Assembly (NCBI GenBank): GCA_022225965.2
Contig: JAKJXP020000015.1
Coordinates: 62,001-126,000, forward strand
Reading direction: 5' to 3'
Length of the DNA stretch: 64,000 nucleotides
Source of the DNA: Diatrype stigma
Taxonomy: Eukaryota; Ascomycota; Sordariomycetes; Xylariales; Diatrypaceae
In this document: positions 1 through 11,658 of the stretch, piece after piece
Layout: every line of letters starts with the position of its first letter
Position numbering within the stretch: position 1 is the stretch's first letter
Position numbers and translations under genes: made by a program
Notes under the pieces: generated by a model
What the model was told of the DNA's origin: nothing
The model's database searches: none
What the model saw: the letters and a program-made list of their open reading frames with translations, nothing else

Positions 1-1932
1 CCATGAGGGATCCTGTACGACGTCATTTCCTCAATAGTAAACTCTGAGTGGATAGAATATCATGCCCGACGTATCACCAAAACATATGTCTGCGACATGA
101 TCGTTCCTCAAGGATATTCGTTACGTGGCCATACCTACCTGTAGAGGAGGCACCCAGACGTCAGTCAGGTAACCTGGAGTTATGGGATACTTCGGTTTAG
201 CGATCGACCTGAAGCACGTTAGTACGCAAGTCGAAGTTGCATCATTCTTCCCTATCTTAGCTGGAGCTCTATGAGTAGGCAAAGGGCTCATGATATTTTC
301 TCTCGGGAAGTTTTTGTCAAGATGTAGCCTAGAGCAGAACTCAGGGTACGGTCGAGCGTTGTGGCAGGGTTCCTGAACCCAGAATTAGCTAGGTTATTAA
401 AGCTACCAGGAAGGTACGAAAAAAAATGAACGTGTATTACTTGAGAATAAAAAAACCCTCGTTGACGAAACAGGAGCCTGCTCCAACGTAACCTGATTTT
501 TGTGCAAGACTAAAAACAGCTGGGGTGCTTGCAACTTTACGGTAGAGGAATGAGTAATGCATGGACCTGTTTTGACAAAAAATATAGCTTCCAGAAAAAT
601 GTCGTAGCAGGATCAAAACCCTATATCATCAACCTCGTATGCCGGGGCGACATAATATTCTTCAGCATGATGATCAAGGCACATTCACGGTATTTATGAC
701 CCTGTTATGATCCAAAATTGCCCTGGGGCGGACACGAAAATATGTTGCCCCCTGATATAAATAGCTTTGTTACGGCTCCCAACCCACGAATGTAGCTGAT
801 TAAGGAAACCTAACAGTTCCAATGGGTTACGCAAAATCGAAGGCAATGACTTAGATTATGAGAGTTATAAGGAATGATTAGGCTTGTTCATGGTAGATTG
901 TTGTTCCATGTATCCTGTATCTTGCCACCGAGGCTGCGTCATAATTCTTTTTTGCTGACAAGCTGAGTTTATCCAGACATAGAGGCATCACAGCCGAAGA
1001 TGCGGCTTCCAATAGCATCTGCTGAAGGTAGACTACGATTCTAGGGTACCCACTGCCTTGTTGCTGCGTTGCTGCGTTGCAAAGCTGTGAGCGTTGTTAA
1101 CATCCAATGTTGCATCGTACGTCGGATGGAACTTGGTAAACTCTGACAGATAGCGTCGAATGGCGCACATATGTCGGAAATCGGGAATCAATCAGTCAAT
1201 TCAATTCGACGATTATTCTCGTTATCTCCTGTGTGACAACCGGTAGAATGTGTCTGCCATAACAGCAGTTTGTCGCCTCGACCAGAAGCTCAATCAATAT
1301 TCGAGATGATCATCGCTTACCTTCTAAATACTAAAGAAAGGGGTATCGTGAGGATGGATATATTGAGGATAACTACAATTTACATGAGAGGCCGGAATGT
1401 GGCGTTCATTTGCTACCTTCGTTGGTGACAATATACTGATAGTATTACCACTGAGTATCGCTAAGCACTAGACTGATGGAGCGCCTAAGTAAGGGAAGAC
1501 TTCTATCTGGCCCCTCCCAGGAATAATTCTGATTCTAAATCCTTAGTCTCTGGACAAGTTAGTCCAATGAGAGTAGGTATATGGTAACTAGCGAACTACC
1601 GCTTCATGCTCAGTTTACTCAAGCACTGTAACTTTCAGCAGAAACATCGTCTTCTGGTGGCAAGGCCGATTCCACTACCACTGGCTAGGCGCGGTTTTCC
1701 CGCAAACTCTAGGCACGTAGGTTGTCAGAGTCGGGACTTGTAGTTGTGCTTAATGACGAAGGTCGTTTAACGGTCTGTCATATGACATGGTAGTCAAGCC
1801 TGTCATCAACCCAGCACAAGCATCACGGCTGCGCTATGCTGCGCAGCGCAGCGATTTGCAAAGAGCAGCTATGGTCTTCCGATGCTTCTCCAAAGGAAGT
1901 CAATAAGCCCATTAAACTCAGCTTAGCTCAGC
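1..1932. other. Gene-free left flank
   Basis: No reading frame with coding character, tRNA or clear repeat was found on either strand. Base composition is mixed and stop codons are dense in all frames. It is probably intergenic sequence or long-decayed repeat. Confidence 0.5.
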
Positions 1933-3669
1933 TCAGCCTCGTCCCCTACCACCCCGCCCGCCTCCTCCTCGTCCGCCTCCCCTCCCCCTGCCTCCTCTCC
2001 CACCTCTCTTTCCCTTTCCACCACCACCACCGCCGCCCCGCCCCAGGCCATCGAACCTCTCGTACAGCCTCTCGTGCGCGAACGCCATCTCGCCGAACCG
2101 CAGGTACGAGATGAGCCCGCGGTCGTTGACGGCGACGATGGCGTTCCGCCAGCCGTGCTTCAGGCGCTTGTACGTGAGCCCGATGTTCATGTTCGGGTTG
2201 TAGCTACTCTGCTGCGGGCCCGGGCTCGGCTTTTTCGTACCCGCCGCCGCCGCCGCAGCATCACTGCTGCTGCCGTTGTCCTTGACCCTGTTGCGCGGAG
2301 GCGCTGAGGATACCGGCGTCGGGGGGTCCCAAGGCGTGCTCTCGACCAGGGCCGTGAGCTGCTGCAGCGTCGGCACCGAGGACTCGCGCGCGTCGACGAC
2401 GGCGATGCGGAAGTCGGGCGGCGGCGGGCGCGACTTGGTGAAGCCCGGCGCGCTCTTCCACACGTGGTAGTAGATCCGGAACGGCTCCTGCGCGGGGCCG
2501 TAGGACTGCGTGTTGGGTTTCGGTTCGTGGCGCGGGATGATGGCGAGCTGCGCGAAGAGGGGGTTGTACGAGCGGTACAGGCCCGGCTTGACGAGGGGCC
2601 CGTACGGAGGGGGGTTCTTGGGTGACGGTGGCGGTGGTGTTGTCGCGGATATGGAGTTGGAAAAATTGGGGCTGGGGCGGCTGAACAGGGAGAAGAGCCA
2701 TTGCCAGAGCGTAGTGGGACGCGCTGTGAGCGAAGAAGCAGAATCTGGTGGTGACAAAGGCGTTGGGGTGGCTCGGAGGACTGTGTATCCGGTACGTCGT
2801 AGGTTGGAGTAGACTTGGTATTTCTCGAGGCTGATCTTCCCTCTTTCCCCTTCGTTGCCGATGAAGAGCGAATACGCCGCCTGGAGACTTAGTGGGAGGC
2901 CAATATCGTAATCTGGTTCCCCGTCGGGTGCGACCTTCCCATTTGCACCTCCGGGGACGGCATCAGAATCTTCGCGACTCTTATTTGCCCCTTCCGTTTG
3001 CGGCGGGAATATCTCTTCAAGCCCTCGCATAGGCCACCATAGATCCAGCGACCCGCGCTCGACGAGGTGCAGCGCTTCCTCGGGCAGCAGCCATGTCTTG
3101 CCCCAGGCGGGGGCGCCCTTCTCGAGGCCGGCGACAACCCTTCCCATGCTCTTGAACAGAGGTAGCGAGGCCTCGAGATCGAGCACGACGACTCTGTCTC
3201 TCGTAAACATTCCCGGGCTAGCTTTCTTATCTTTCTTCTCCTTCTTCTTTGCCGCAGTGTCCCCTCCATTTTCGTTATTGCCATCGTCTACGTCCTCCTC
3301 GTCTTCTTCGTCTGCATCCTCGGGTGGCATGTGCGCCCACCGGTCCGGGAAATACCAGCCGCGCAGGTAGCCGCTCGGTTTGTGGGTGCGGGTGTAGCCG
3401 AGGACATCGTGCATGGCCTCGCGACTGGCCTCAAGGGCGCCCTCCTGCGCCCGGGTGCCGTGCGACTCGAAGTCCTTCTCGCCGCGGCGTAGCGTCCGCC
3501 CCGAGGTTTTCGTCTTACTGTTGCCTGCCAGAGACTGCGCGAACAGTCTAAAGTCCTGCTGCGCCTCGTCCTCGAGAGCATCTTCGACATCCTCTGGAAG
3601 GGCACCGAGGGCGTCGGGCTGGGCCGAGGCGGCTGTCAAGGTTGGGTCGTCATCGTCGTCGAAAGGCAT
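1933..3669 (-). CDS. SEN54: tRNA-splicing endonuclease subunit Sen54
   Basis: Single-exon gene of 578 residues. The start is the ATG at 3669; an upstream in-frame GTG is not a plausible eukaryotic start. Sen54 is a structural subunit of the nuclear heterotetrameric endonuclease (Sen2/34/15/54) that cuts introns from pre-tRNAs. The Sen54 N-terminal domain is recognisable at about residues 55-205: the RRGEKDFESHGT block, the SREAMHDVLGYTRTHKP segment, then LDLEASLPLFKSMGRVV and PEEALHLVERGSLDLWWP. It is interrupted by an acidic then Lys-rich insert (about 115-150). A conserved C-terminal part ends SYLRFGEMAFAHERLYERF, and a Gly/Arg tail of about 30 residues follows. Proline/serine-rich linkers fill the middle. 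The RGG-like tail is unusual for this family and may bind RNA (inference). An intron-containing tRNA gene, a substrate class of this enzyme, lies 1.3 kb away, probably by chance. Confidence 0.86.
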   Translation of the reverse strand: MPFDDDDDPTLTAASAQPDALGALPEDVEDALEDEAQQDFRLFAQSLAGNSKTKTSGRTLRRGEKDFESHGTRAQEGALEASREAMHDVLGYTRTHKPSGYLRGWYFPDRWAHMPPEDADEEDEEDVDDGNNENGGDTAAKKKEKKDKKASPGMFTRDRVVVLDLEASLPLFKSMGRVVAGLEKGAPAWGKTWLLPEEALHLVERGSLDLWWPMRGLEEIFPPQTEGANKSREDSDAVPGGANGKVAPDGEPDYDIGLPLSLQAAYSLFIGNEGERGKISLEKYQVYSNLRRTGYTVLRATPTPLSPPDSASSLTARPTTLWQWLFSLFSRPSPNFSNSISATTPPPPSPKNPPPYGPLVKPGLYRSYNPLFAQLAIIPRHEPKPNTQSYGPAQEPFRIYYHVWKSAPGFTKSRPPPPDFRIAVVDARESSVPTLQQLTALVESTPWDPPTPVSSAPPRNRVKDNGSSSDAAAAAAGTKKPSPGPQQSSYNPNMNIGLTYKRLKHGWRNAIVAVNDRGLISYLRFGEMAFAHERLYERFDGLGRGGGGGGGKGKRGGRGGRGRGGGRGGGGRGGRGRG

Positions 3670-4617
3670 TTTGGGGTTCCTGTAATTTGCAACAGGGACC
3701 AGCACCAGAATGGCTGTTGGTTAGGTGGGGGTGGGGCACGAAGCGTTGTGATGTCAACCCATCACAGTCCCTAGTTAGAATTTAGAGCATGGGGCAACAT
3801 TCAGGGGACAATGAGGAAGTGTGAATATGATCCTAATTATGCCAATTGGATCAAACGTTTCATCCTAGTCCGACCATCAAATAAATTTGGTGTCTGGAAT
3901 TAAGGCCGGAGAGTCACTATCAAAAATGGTTACTGAACAGGCAAGGAGCGGATAAGGTTATTAAAAGGGCACTAAGCCCATCTGGGCAGTATTTAGTCAA
4001 GACTCAAGCACAGTAATAACGCTGTACTATAATGGGGCTTACGTCTTATAGGAGGCCTTGGGTTATTTACTATAGCCCAGGACCGGATCCAAGTATATGT
4101 AGTGGATGTATTCGTACAAGGTCACTCCTACTATTAACAAGACTTTAGCCCTGACTATTCCTTTATGGAAACCAATTATCAATGTCAGTATTTAGTAGGA
4201 GACCTCAAAGTATTGAACATCAAACACATAGTCTGAGTTTCCCCAAATTTAGTTTAGCGGAGCTTATATCCTCAGTCTTCAATCAAACGCACAGAAGCCC
4301 GTGTTCTCCCACTCTCTGCCACAGTGGTGGTAGAAGATAGTTGATAATGATGACGAGGAAATGGTAGATGTCTAGAAGTTGTTATAAAACATTTACTTAG
4401 ATTATGCATTTGTCTCTTTGAGCCGGCCTTCTTGGATATCGAAGTCTTAATGGACATATATCAATGAGAGAAGGTGTTAGGAAAACGTTAAACCGAACTC
4501 AGAAAGGATTAGCCATCCAGTCTCCCAGAAAGATGATAATGGGAGTTCAGCCCGGAGCTGTAGGATTCGCACCCACGGGGTCTCTACTTACATAGTTTAA
4601 AGTTAGACAATAGGCCT
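3670..4617. other. Intergenic, SEN54 upstream region
   Basis: Contains the presumed SEN54 promoter. No gene is seen; short frames lack coding character. Confidence 0.5.
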
Positions 4618-4722
4618 ACGAAGGTAGCGGTTAGAATTTATTAGACTCTCGGTAAGGAAGCAAGAAGCAAGAAGCAAGGAAACAATAGGGAGAATCTGAT
4701 TACCTCTAGTCGCTACCTTCGT
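4618..4722. repeat. Small inverted-repeat element (possible MITE)
   Basis: An 18-bp imperfect terminal inverted repeat, ACGAAGGTAGCGRYTAGA, occurs at 4618-4635 and reversed at 4705-4722, with a 69-bp centre holding short AAGCAAG repeats. The left end is preceded by T (TA context), but the right end lacks a matching TA, so a target-site duplication cannot be shown. The outer bases resemble the TIR of the element at 32240-32421. Confidence 0.4.
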
Positions 4723-4995
4723 GAAAGTCCTAAGCTAGTCTAGTATTTGCACCAATGATCTCACGAGAGTAGGTATACTATGTAGAGAGGCTTTCACGTG
4801 ACGTGATCTTTCCCCCCCCCTCCCCCCTCCCGCTTCCCGCTTCCAAGGTTCCGGGCCGACCACCTCTCCACCTATCAGGACCTAGGCCGGACAATCCCTC
4901 GGCCCACAAACCCAGCTCCGCAACATAAGCCAAATTATTTTGCAAACTTTCAAGCGACGAATCGAACTCTTACAAAATTCGCAAGTTCGACAAAT

Positions 4996-5093
4996 GGAAG
5001 TGTGGCCGAGTGGTTATGGCGCTACGTTTAGGTTTATCCTTGTATAAATTACCGTAGTGGGAAACCTCGTGGGTTCGAATCCCACCGCTTTCA
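4996..5093 (+). tRNA. tRNA-Leu (anticodon UAG) with a 19-nt intron
   Basis: A full cloverleaf can be drawn. The acceptor stem GGAAGTG pairs with CGCTTTC (G-U wobbles allowed). The D arm is GCC/GGC, the anticodon stem CTACG (5022-5026)/CGTAG (5053-5057), the anticodon TAG at 5029-5031, the variable arm 11 nt (TGGGAAACCTC), and the T arm GTGGG-TTCGAAT-CCCAC; the discriminator is A5093. The intron is 5033-5051, directly after position 37 as in canonical nuclear pre-tRNAs cut by the Sen complex. The short long-type variable arm and the anticodon fit leucine (codon CUA). Internal A and B boxes are intact. Confidence 0.95.
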
Positions 5094-5101
5094 TCAGTAT
5101 C

Positions 5102-5106
5102 TTTTT
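5102..5106 (+). terminator. Pol III terminator of tRNA-Leu
   Basis: A run of five T begins eight bases after the mature tRNA 3' end, the expected RNA polymerase III stop signal. Confidence 0.75.
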
Positions 5107-5158
5107 AGGGGTTGTCGTACTTTGGTGTGCGTAATTTTCCTTTTTTTAAAAAAAGGGT

Positions 5159-5160
<2 letters not shown>

Positions 5161-5198
<38 letters not shown>
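5161..5198. repeat. 38-nt poly-T tract
   Basis: Uninterrupted T run followed by T-rich CTTTT repeats, preceded by a small T7/A7 stretch. It could be a poly-A tail of a minus-strand retrotransposed fragment or simple slippage; nothing recognisable precedes it. Its length is likely unreliable in the assembly. Confidence 0.85.
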
Positions 5199-7166
5199 CT
5201 TTTTCTTTCTTTCTTTCCTTTCGGGGGTTGTTATTTTATTTTAGCATGATCAACATATCTTAGGTCAAAGATGCTATGATGACATAGGGCGTTGTAAGAC
5301 AGTAGCACTTCGCCCTTGCGAAACTACGGAACGTGGAAATAGGTCATGCTAGAGTCTGAGAGAGACGTCACCAAATCGCAAGGAGCAGCTTCGTGGTCGA
5401 AGGTTTTACTATTGTCAAGGTAGGCGGTCTTATCCGACCATAGATACCAAATCTGTCCTGCCCCTGCCTCAATGCGCCTAGGTAACTGCGTATTCATTTT
5501 CATGGGCATTGTTTGGCGAGGTGATGCTCCGACATAAGGAGGAGTTACAAAATNNNNNNNNNNGGGGTGTAGAGGCCACATAGCTACCAGAGTATGTTGG
5601 AAGATGCGACAAGTGAAAGGTGCATTGAATGCACTGCAGTTACGCTTTGAGATTACCTATAGGCTGTAGTTTAAATCAACCTCTGATAAATGTTAAATGT
5701 ACCTACCGTAGGTCCCTCTTACCCGAAAAGTTACTCATCGCATGGCTCCTAGGCAAACAGAGGCGGAAGTGTTACGAGTCCTCTGAAGTTTGTTGTTTAC
5801 TTGGTTACCTTCACGAGTTCCAGGGCTGAACACCTATTATATAGACACGCAGTTTTCCATAAATCCTAACTTCCTAAGCTAAGCTGGTGTCCCGTAGGAC
5901 TGGGTAATTTGGTAAAGTTATTCTTAGCGATACCTTGGCCCTTGACAATCATAGATCCACCTCCTGTATCGAGGTAGGGAATGGGCGAAGCAGCCCCCCT
6001 CCTCCATAGCAGTAAGGGCATAACAGCAAGGGCGGATGGGGTAAAGGGACGAGTGAGGTCTGATCATGTGGCACTGGGAACCCAGCTTGATCATCTTGTA
6101 CGCCTGCACCATACTAGATCAAGTTCTCACGGTCAACGCTACTCCGATCGCATTTACTGGTTTTCTCTTCTTTCTCGTATGCAGCAGCCGTGCGCGTTCC
6201 GCCGTGACGGGGGCACAGCATACATGCTATGTACACGTAAATTTGCGATCCCGAGCGACCCGTGACATGGTAGGGTCGTCGTCAGACCGCCTGATGGGGA
6301 CTACATCGCACAACCCCCTTCCTAGAAGCTGCGACAGACCAACACTCCATCCATCGTGGCCCGACCCGCGCGGAAAATCGCGATCAACGGAATGCCCTTC
6401 TGGGCAGCCTCATGCTAGTCAGCCAGAGTCTTGCCGGAAGTCCAACCATAAGGAACTCTTGATAGCCCTTTCACCGGTAACGCCAGAGCTCCATGCCCCT
6501 CCTTACCCCCATATCCCTTGGAAAGATTCGCAAATCGATGCACACCTTTGAAGTGACTATGATCATAAAGAGCTTTTCCGTAGCCCTTCCAATACCCAAT
6601 AACACACTTTCCTCTGCAACCCCCTCTTCATCGCTCGCTCGAAATACCCCTCGTAAACGTATTTACCTCGTACATTACATTCATCATTCGAGTCCACGCA
6701 TCCCCTTAAGTCTGTCGAGCTCCACCGGAGGCTGATGTATGCTATCCACCTCGGGTCCCGAAGATCCGTCGAGATCGAAGATTCCCTGGGATATTGTTTA
6801 ACTTTGTCCTCGTTCCATGTGACTATAGCATGGATATTGTTCTGCGGCTGGTGGTAAGCCGAGAAATGGTGGCAAGCAGCCCAGCCTGCCTGTCGGGCGT
6901 CAATCTGTCTGTCCGACACCCTAGCTCATACCCATCCTGGGCTCGAAAACTCAACGAAGCAGAGTTCGGGATCTGCTATCGGAGGGCCCATCTTTTTGCT
7001 AGCTTTTAGGATGACTCGGTAACCAGGCCAGATATACCCTGGTTATGAATCAACACATAGTCCGCTTTAAAAGGTCGCATCGTTGCACCCTTCGGTGACA
7101 CGACGCATATCATACAGCTGCATTGACGTTGTTCGTCGCCATGATCCAACACAGGGAATCTGCAGC
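5199..7166. other. Intergenic region with assembly gap
   Basis: Apart from the N run, no supported gene was found. Two moderately long open frames (6066-6551 plus; 6563-6919 minus) have no family resemblance, flanking splice signals or low-complexity domain logic and are best left uncalled. Confidence 0.45.
5554..5563. other. Assembly gap (10 N)
   Basis: Ten N mark a scaffold gap in non-coding sequence. The flanks do not overlap visibly. Confidence 0.99.
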
Positions 7167-8624
7167 TCATTCGATGAGAGGCTTCTTTTGACCTCCGACC
7201 ATGCATAATCCTAATGTTGCAAGCGCGTTGGGGTCGTTGGCTAGCACGATATTCCTTGCTGGGAGCATCGGGTTGTGCGGATCGATAGACGAGGCATCTT
7301 TGGCCGCTTGCTCGATGGCGTCCATCTCTTCCTTGCAAGCTTGGTGGTCCATCGGGCAAATGACAATAGGTTGGCGAAGGGTGATGTCGCGTGTTGCGTT
7401 GAGATGTGCCTAAAGTATGAGCACTACGTTAGCCATGCAATTGAGAGTTCGACTTTGATACGCAGCTTCATAGATAGGGGTTAACACGCACCTTGATGCT
7501 GAGGAAGAATTCTATCTTGTAGAGAGTAGATGTTGTAGTAAACGAAGTGACCTGATAGTTCGGGAAAGCCGGTGGCGCTCTCCGGATAATGCCATTCGAA
7601 TCCCTGAGATCCTTGTGCGGAAAAACCACGCCCATGTTGGTAACATAACCAGTTTCTGGTAGTTTCGTGCCTACAGCTTGAACCTGTTTATGTAATCTAT
7701 TTACCTTTTTGGTCGGCTCATCACCCTCGGGGTTATATGTGATCTCTTCCTCAATCGCCAAGGTAATCTTCTGGATCGTAACCCTCCTGGCCTTGTTGAG
7801 CCAGTCCCTGTTGGGGAGGAGCTGGATATAGACTGTTATGGGATCCATGGGTCCGTAACTCCACCTTGGCAATGAGATACCTAAGCTGACTATGTTGTCG
7901 ACAGTGGCAACCTTGGTCTCTGGCTTGTTGTACATTCCGAATGTCGATAGCGTGTCGTATCTCTGCAAAGGCACGGGGAATGCCACCTTCTTCGTCCATT
8001 GTCCTTGTTGTACAGTGACGACTAACTCGTAGTATGTCTCCGCAGTCCTGCTCGGAAGCTGCAACGATGCAGGCGGTATTCTTCGGCTCGTCTCCTCCCC
8101 TCCGCGCCCAAACGGTATAAATAATACGAAGGGAAGGTCCATGGCCATGACGCTTTCGGCCTCCCTGCCCGTAGCGCATCGGTATAATAATAATTCTTTG
8201 CCAACAACATCTGTTGCGTCGCGTCGCGGTGTTCCAAGGTGGCGCTTAGCCACGTTCTCGGCGGCTGGGTGGATTGTTTCCCTTCTCTGAAGACATATTC
8301 GCACGAGTGATACGGCGACGGGGGCGGTATAGCCTTGTTCTGGCCTGATCTCGACTTTTCCTTCGATGCGCGGCTGGATATACGTCGGATTAGTCGAACA
8401 TTCGCAGGTGATGCACATGCTACTAGTATCGTGAGGCTGTAGTTTTGTGTTCCCAACGCTCCGACGTGAGAAGCGGCCACCATGCCGTCTGATCCTCCGA
8501 CCTAGCCAGAACAATATATACAAAGAACACTCACCAATGTGGCTGATATGCCAGGGTATCCAACCAAGAAGCTACTGTTTGGCGGGCCAGAAACCCGCAC
8601 CGAGGCGGAGACCTTGTCCGCCAT
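7167..8624 (-). CDS. Arrestin-like protein (LDB19/ART-type fold)
   Basis: Three exons, 8535-8624, 7492-8373 and 7167-7409, encode 404 residues in one frame. Intron 1 (GTGAGT...ATCCAG) joins GYPGISATL to PRIEGKVEIRPEQGY, an arrestin N-terminal beta-strand pattern; intron 2 (GTGCGT...TTTAG) joins FFLSIK to AHLNATRDITLRQPIVI. The two-lobed arrestin layout shows as N-lobe strands with SLVRICLQRRE, the linker FVLFIPFG, and C-lobe strands from about residue 155 (TYYELVVTVQQG) through VTIQKITLAIEEEI. Fungal arrestin-related adaptors recruit the Rsp5/HulA ubiquitin ligase to plasma-membrane transporters, but no PPxY motif is visible, so ligase binding would need a partner. Family assignment to LDB19-like proteins rests on the GISATLPRIEGKVEIR segment and is moderately sure. 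An alternative acceptor after 8434 would add 20 residues in frame. Confidence 0.85.
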
Positions 8625-11600
8625 TTTGGGCGTTCAGTCGTGGCTCCTCAAGTCCACCGCCAACCAACTGGAAACTGGTGGAAGCTCGGGAATTCTACCC
8701 GGGGACTACTGGTGAAGTGGCCGGATGGTGTTGAAAAGAAGAAGTTGAGCCAGAGCAAGGTTGGACATGGGCGACTTTAATTGTTGTTGGTCTGCGCATC
8801 GATAGTGCCGTGTCGCAAAACGAGGGCGGGAGTGGAAATCGGGGTTTGAGTGCGGCGCGGGTGGATTGGCACTTTCCTCTGTAGCTTCGCGGGCGTCACA
8901 TAGATCGGATCGGTTTATTGATTTGGCTCCAAGCTACAGACGGCGCCTCTGCCTTTGTTGGGGACTATTTGCTGGCAATAGCGGTGTCCGTATCAAATGA
9001 TCGATCCGCCTTGGGAATTATGGCTATTGCTGTTGCTTCGGCCGGCTATCCACGAGGGACGTTTGATAGAGTGGTAGGTAACGATAATGATGATGGTGTG
9101 CGATAGGTAAGGTAAGAGGTCAAGAGATACGCTGCGGTAGGTTGCGGTGGTCGTGGTGAGATACAGCTCGCTACAGTTCGTTGCTAACTTGGCGGTGCCG
9201 CTTACAGTACCTTGGCTGCTTCCTTGGTACTACCTACCTACCTAGGTACGATGTGTCTGTGTGTATTGTATTATACATACATACTACATACAAACAGTAC
9301 CTACCTACGGAACCTTGGAAGGTATGGGTATGGGACGGTGTTAGTTACCTGGTGGTTAGGCGGTTAGGTGGCCAGGTGCAGGTGGTTAGGTGATGTATTG
9401 TGTGATAGGCAGGTACTACCTACTACATGTAGGGGTGCCAATGCCGGTTATGCTGCAGGTGGTAGAAAGGAATCTAGTACCTCATGCCCAGGGGTCTCTG
9501 CTGTTCACTCCTGCAGGCCCAGGTTCTAGCAATGCTTTTCGTCTTACCGCCGTCAGAAAGGACGTGGTAGCATTGGTGGGCGATGAGCTAACTATTGATG
9601 TTGCTGTCGCTGTCGCTGTCGCTGTCCTGTTGCTCCCACCTCGTACGGCTCTGCGAAACCGGATACGCAAAGAGGAGCAATGGATAGCGGGCGGTCAGTT
9701 GGGAGGAATGACTTTATTGGAGGGCTGAACCGTCGACTCTGAGCTGTAAGCTGTCGGCTTTCTACAACTAGGTAGGTTAGATCTTCTCTTTCTTTCTCTT
9801 GTTCAGATAACTACCTACGATTGGAATACTTGACTGGTTTACATAGAGATGTGTACATACAATAACTGCCAAAAGTGACGCCTCGTTGGCTGTGTGCGCT
9901 GCCGATCTTGCAACCACCCAAGGTGTTCTTAAACTGCGGGGCGGGAACGGATCTGCATGCAGCAGACTCGACCTAGGAAGTTGAGTTCGGTAGTCTGTCT
10001 GTCTGTATACCACTTACACCATACCAGCATGGTAGTATGGCAGTATGGCCAACGTTGAACAGCAATGAGCACGCGCGTACGTACTGATGAAGGAATTGTT
10101 GCGTTAAGGTGTGAGCCCCGATTATATATATGAAGCGTCAATAAGGTAAGTAGCCAATAAACCTGTATAATCTTCAGCAGGGTAGCGCGATGTTATTACA
10201 GCCGATGATAGCGCTACATGGCGTGTCTATAAGAATAACGAGTTCCGCAGTTGCATACATAACCCGACTCGATTTCTACCTTACAGCAGCGGCTGAACCA
10301 AGTTTCTACCCAAAGCGGTTATAAGTAGTTGAGCAACGACGTTCATAAAGCCAGCATATCGGCACATGAAAGACTTGGAATTATGAATGGGTCACCGCTA
10401 GCTGTTGTAACTCTTTCAACCTTCATTCATTATCCAGGTACATTGCTTAAACAATTATCAAGATCAAACTCAATGAGTAACACCTGCAACCCGCTTCAAC
10501 GCCCGTGGCTCTCTGTATGGACCCGATGCCTATGATCATGGCTTTAGAACACGTGTGCATATGACAGGTAGGCATACCTATGTGCAACACAAAGCCCTGA
10601 AAAAGAAGCCATATCAGGTGAATGCTTCGTAGGGAATGATAAGTCCTACGAAGTGACTACATAAATCTAGGACTTTGGGGGCCGCAATGACCCGCAGCGT
10701 ACCATTTGTGATCCTAAAACACATGGCTGGAGGTGGAGAATTGGAGGCCCAATATCTGCAGCTATCGCCTGGGTTAGCTGACTAGTGATACTGTACATAT
10801 GTACGGATATGGATATATCCACTCATGAGGTACCGTATATGTACTCTACTAGGGAAGTTGAGTTTGAATTCCAAGCTCCTCGGAAATATACGACGGCATG
10901 AATACTAACCATGGACATTGGCTATATGAGAGGTGAATGTACGGAGGCTATAGATATACACACGTCACCATCATAGGAGATAGTTGATATATATGTACTT
11001 ACATGCGCAAAGCTTCTCGGGTTTTACGGTCCCTACAATGGTACAAAAGTTATCCCCGACGCAATTCCCCAGGATCTGGCTCAGCTCCTGTTCGAACAGG
11101 CCAGGACATCAAATCCTTCCGGGCTTAGACTGTGGGGGGCCATGGCCGCCTTGTTCTTGTTGAGGCGCCTACTATGCAAGTAAAGCCACCAGAAGAAGGC
11201 CCTGCCTTCTAGAAACATGAACGAAAGAATTCGCTAACAATCTGAGTATGCGATATTACTAAAGGAAAAGCATCTTGAAATTCATGAAATGGCAGTCTGT
11301 TATATTGCATCACTGTGTACATGGTTATCAGATGGTTGATTACTATGAGGTGGGCACCTAGTCACTGCGTACATGTCATTTTCAGGTAAGACGCAAGAGT
11401 CCGCGAAGTTCCCACGCAGCCCCGCCTTTTCTTCAGCCCTGCCCGTCTTTAACTCGGGGCTAATTAGCAGTAGTAAGGGGTCCAAGCTCCTACTATAGGA
11501 AGCTCCACTACCTAATACTCTTTGGTAGCATTTGCTCAGAACAACATTGAGACGACCCATGGGAACAGGTATCTGTGGAAAAGTCGCCATACAGAGCGGC

Positions 11601-11658
11601 AAACAATGAGAATTAGACCAATGTTATGACATCTTAGGTCTCCAAGTATAAAGACGCA
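8625..11658. other. Long divergent intergenic region
   Basis: Lies between the 5' ends of the arrestin-like and cyclophilin genes. It is rich in short GTAGGTA/CTACCTA motifs (for example 9230-9430) and a GTCGCT run near 9600, typical of simple repeats in fungal intergenic DNA. A TATAAAG sits just before the cyclophilin ATG. No supported coding gene. Confidence 0.5.

Noticed and set aside
2261..2701. Alternative frames within SEN54
   Set aside because: Products of GC-rich composition; they lack conservation and overlap a well-supported gene.
6066..6919. Two medium open frames (161 codons plus, 118 codons minus)
   Set aside because: No family, domain, splice or start context; kept as intergenic.
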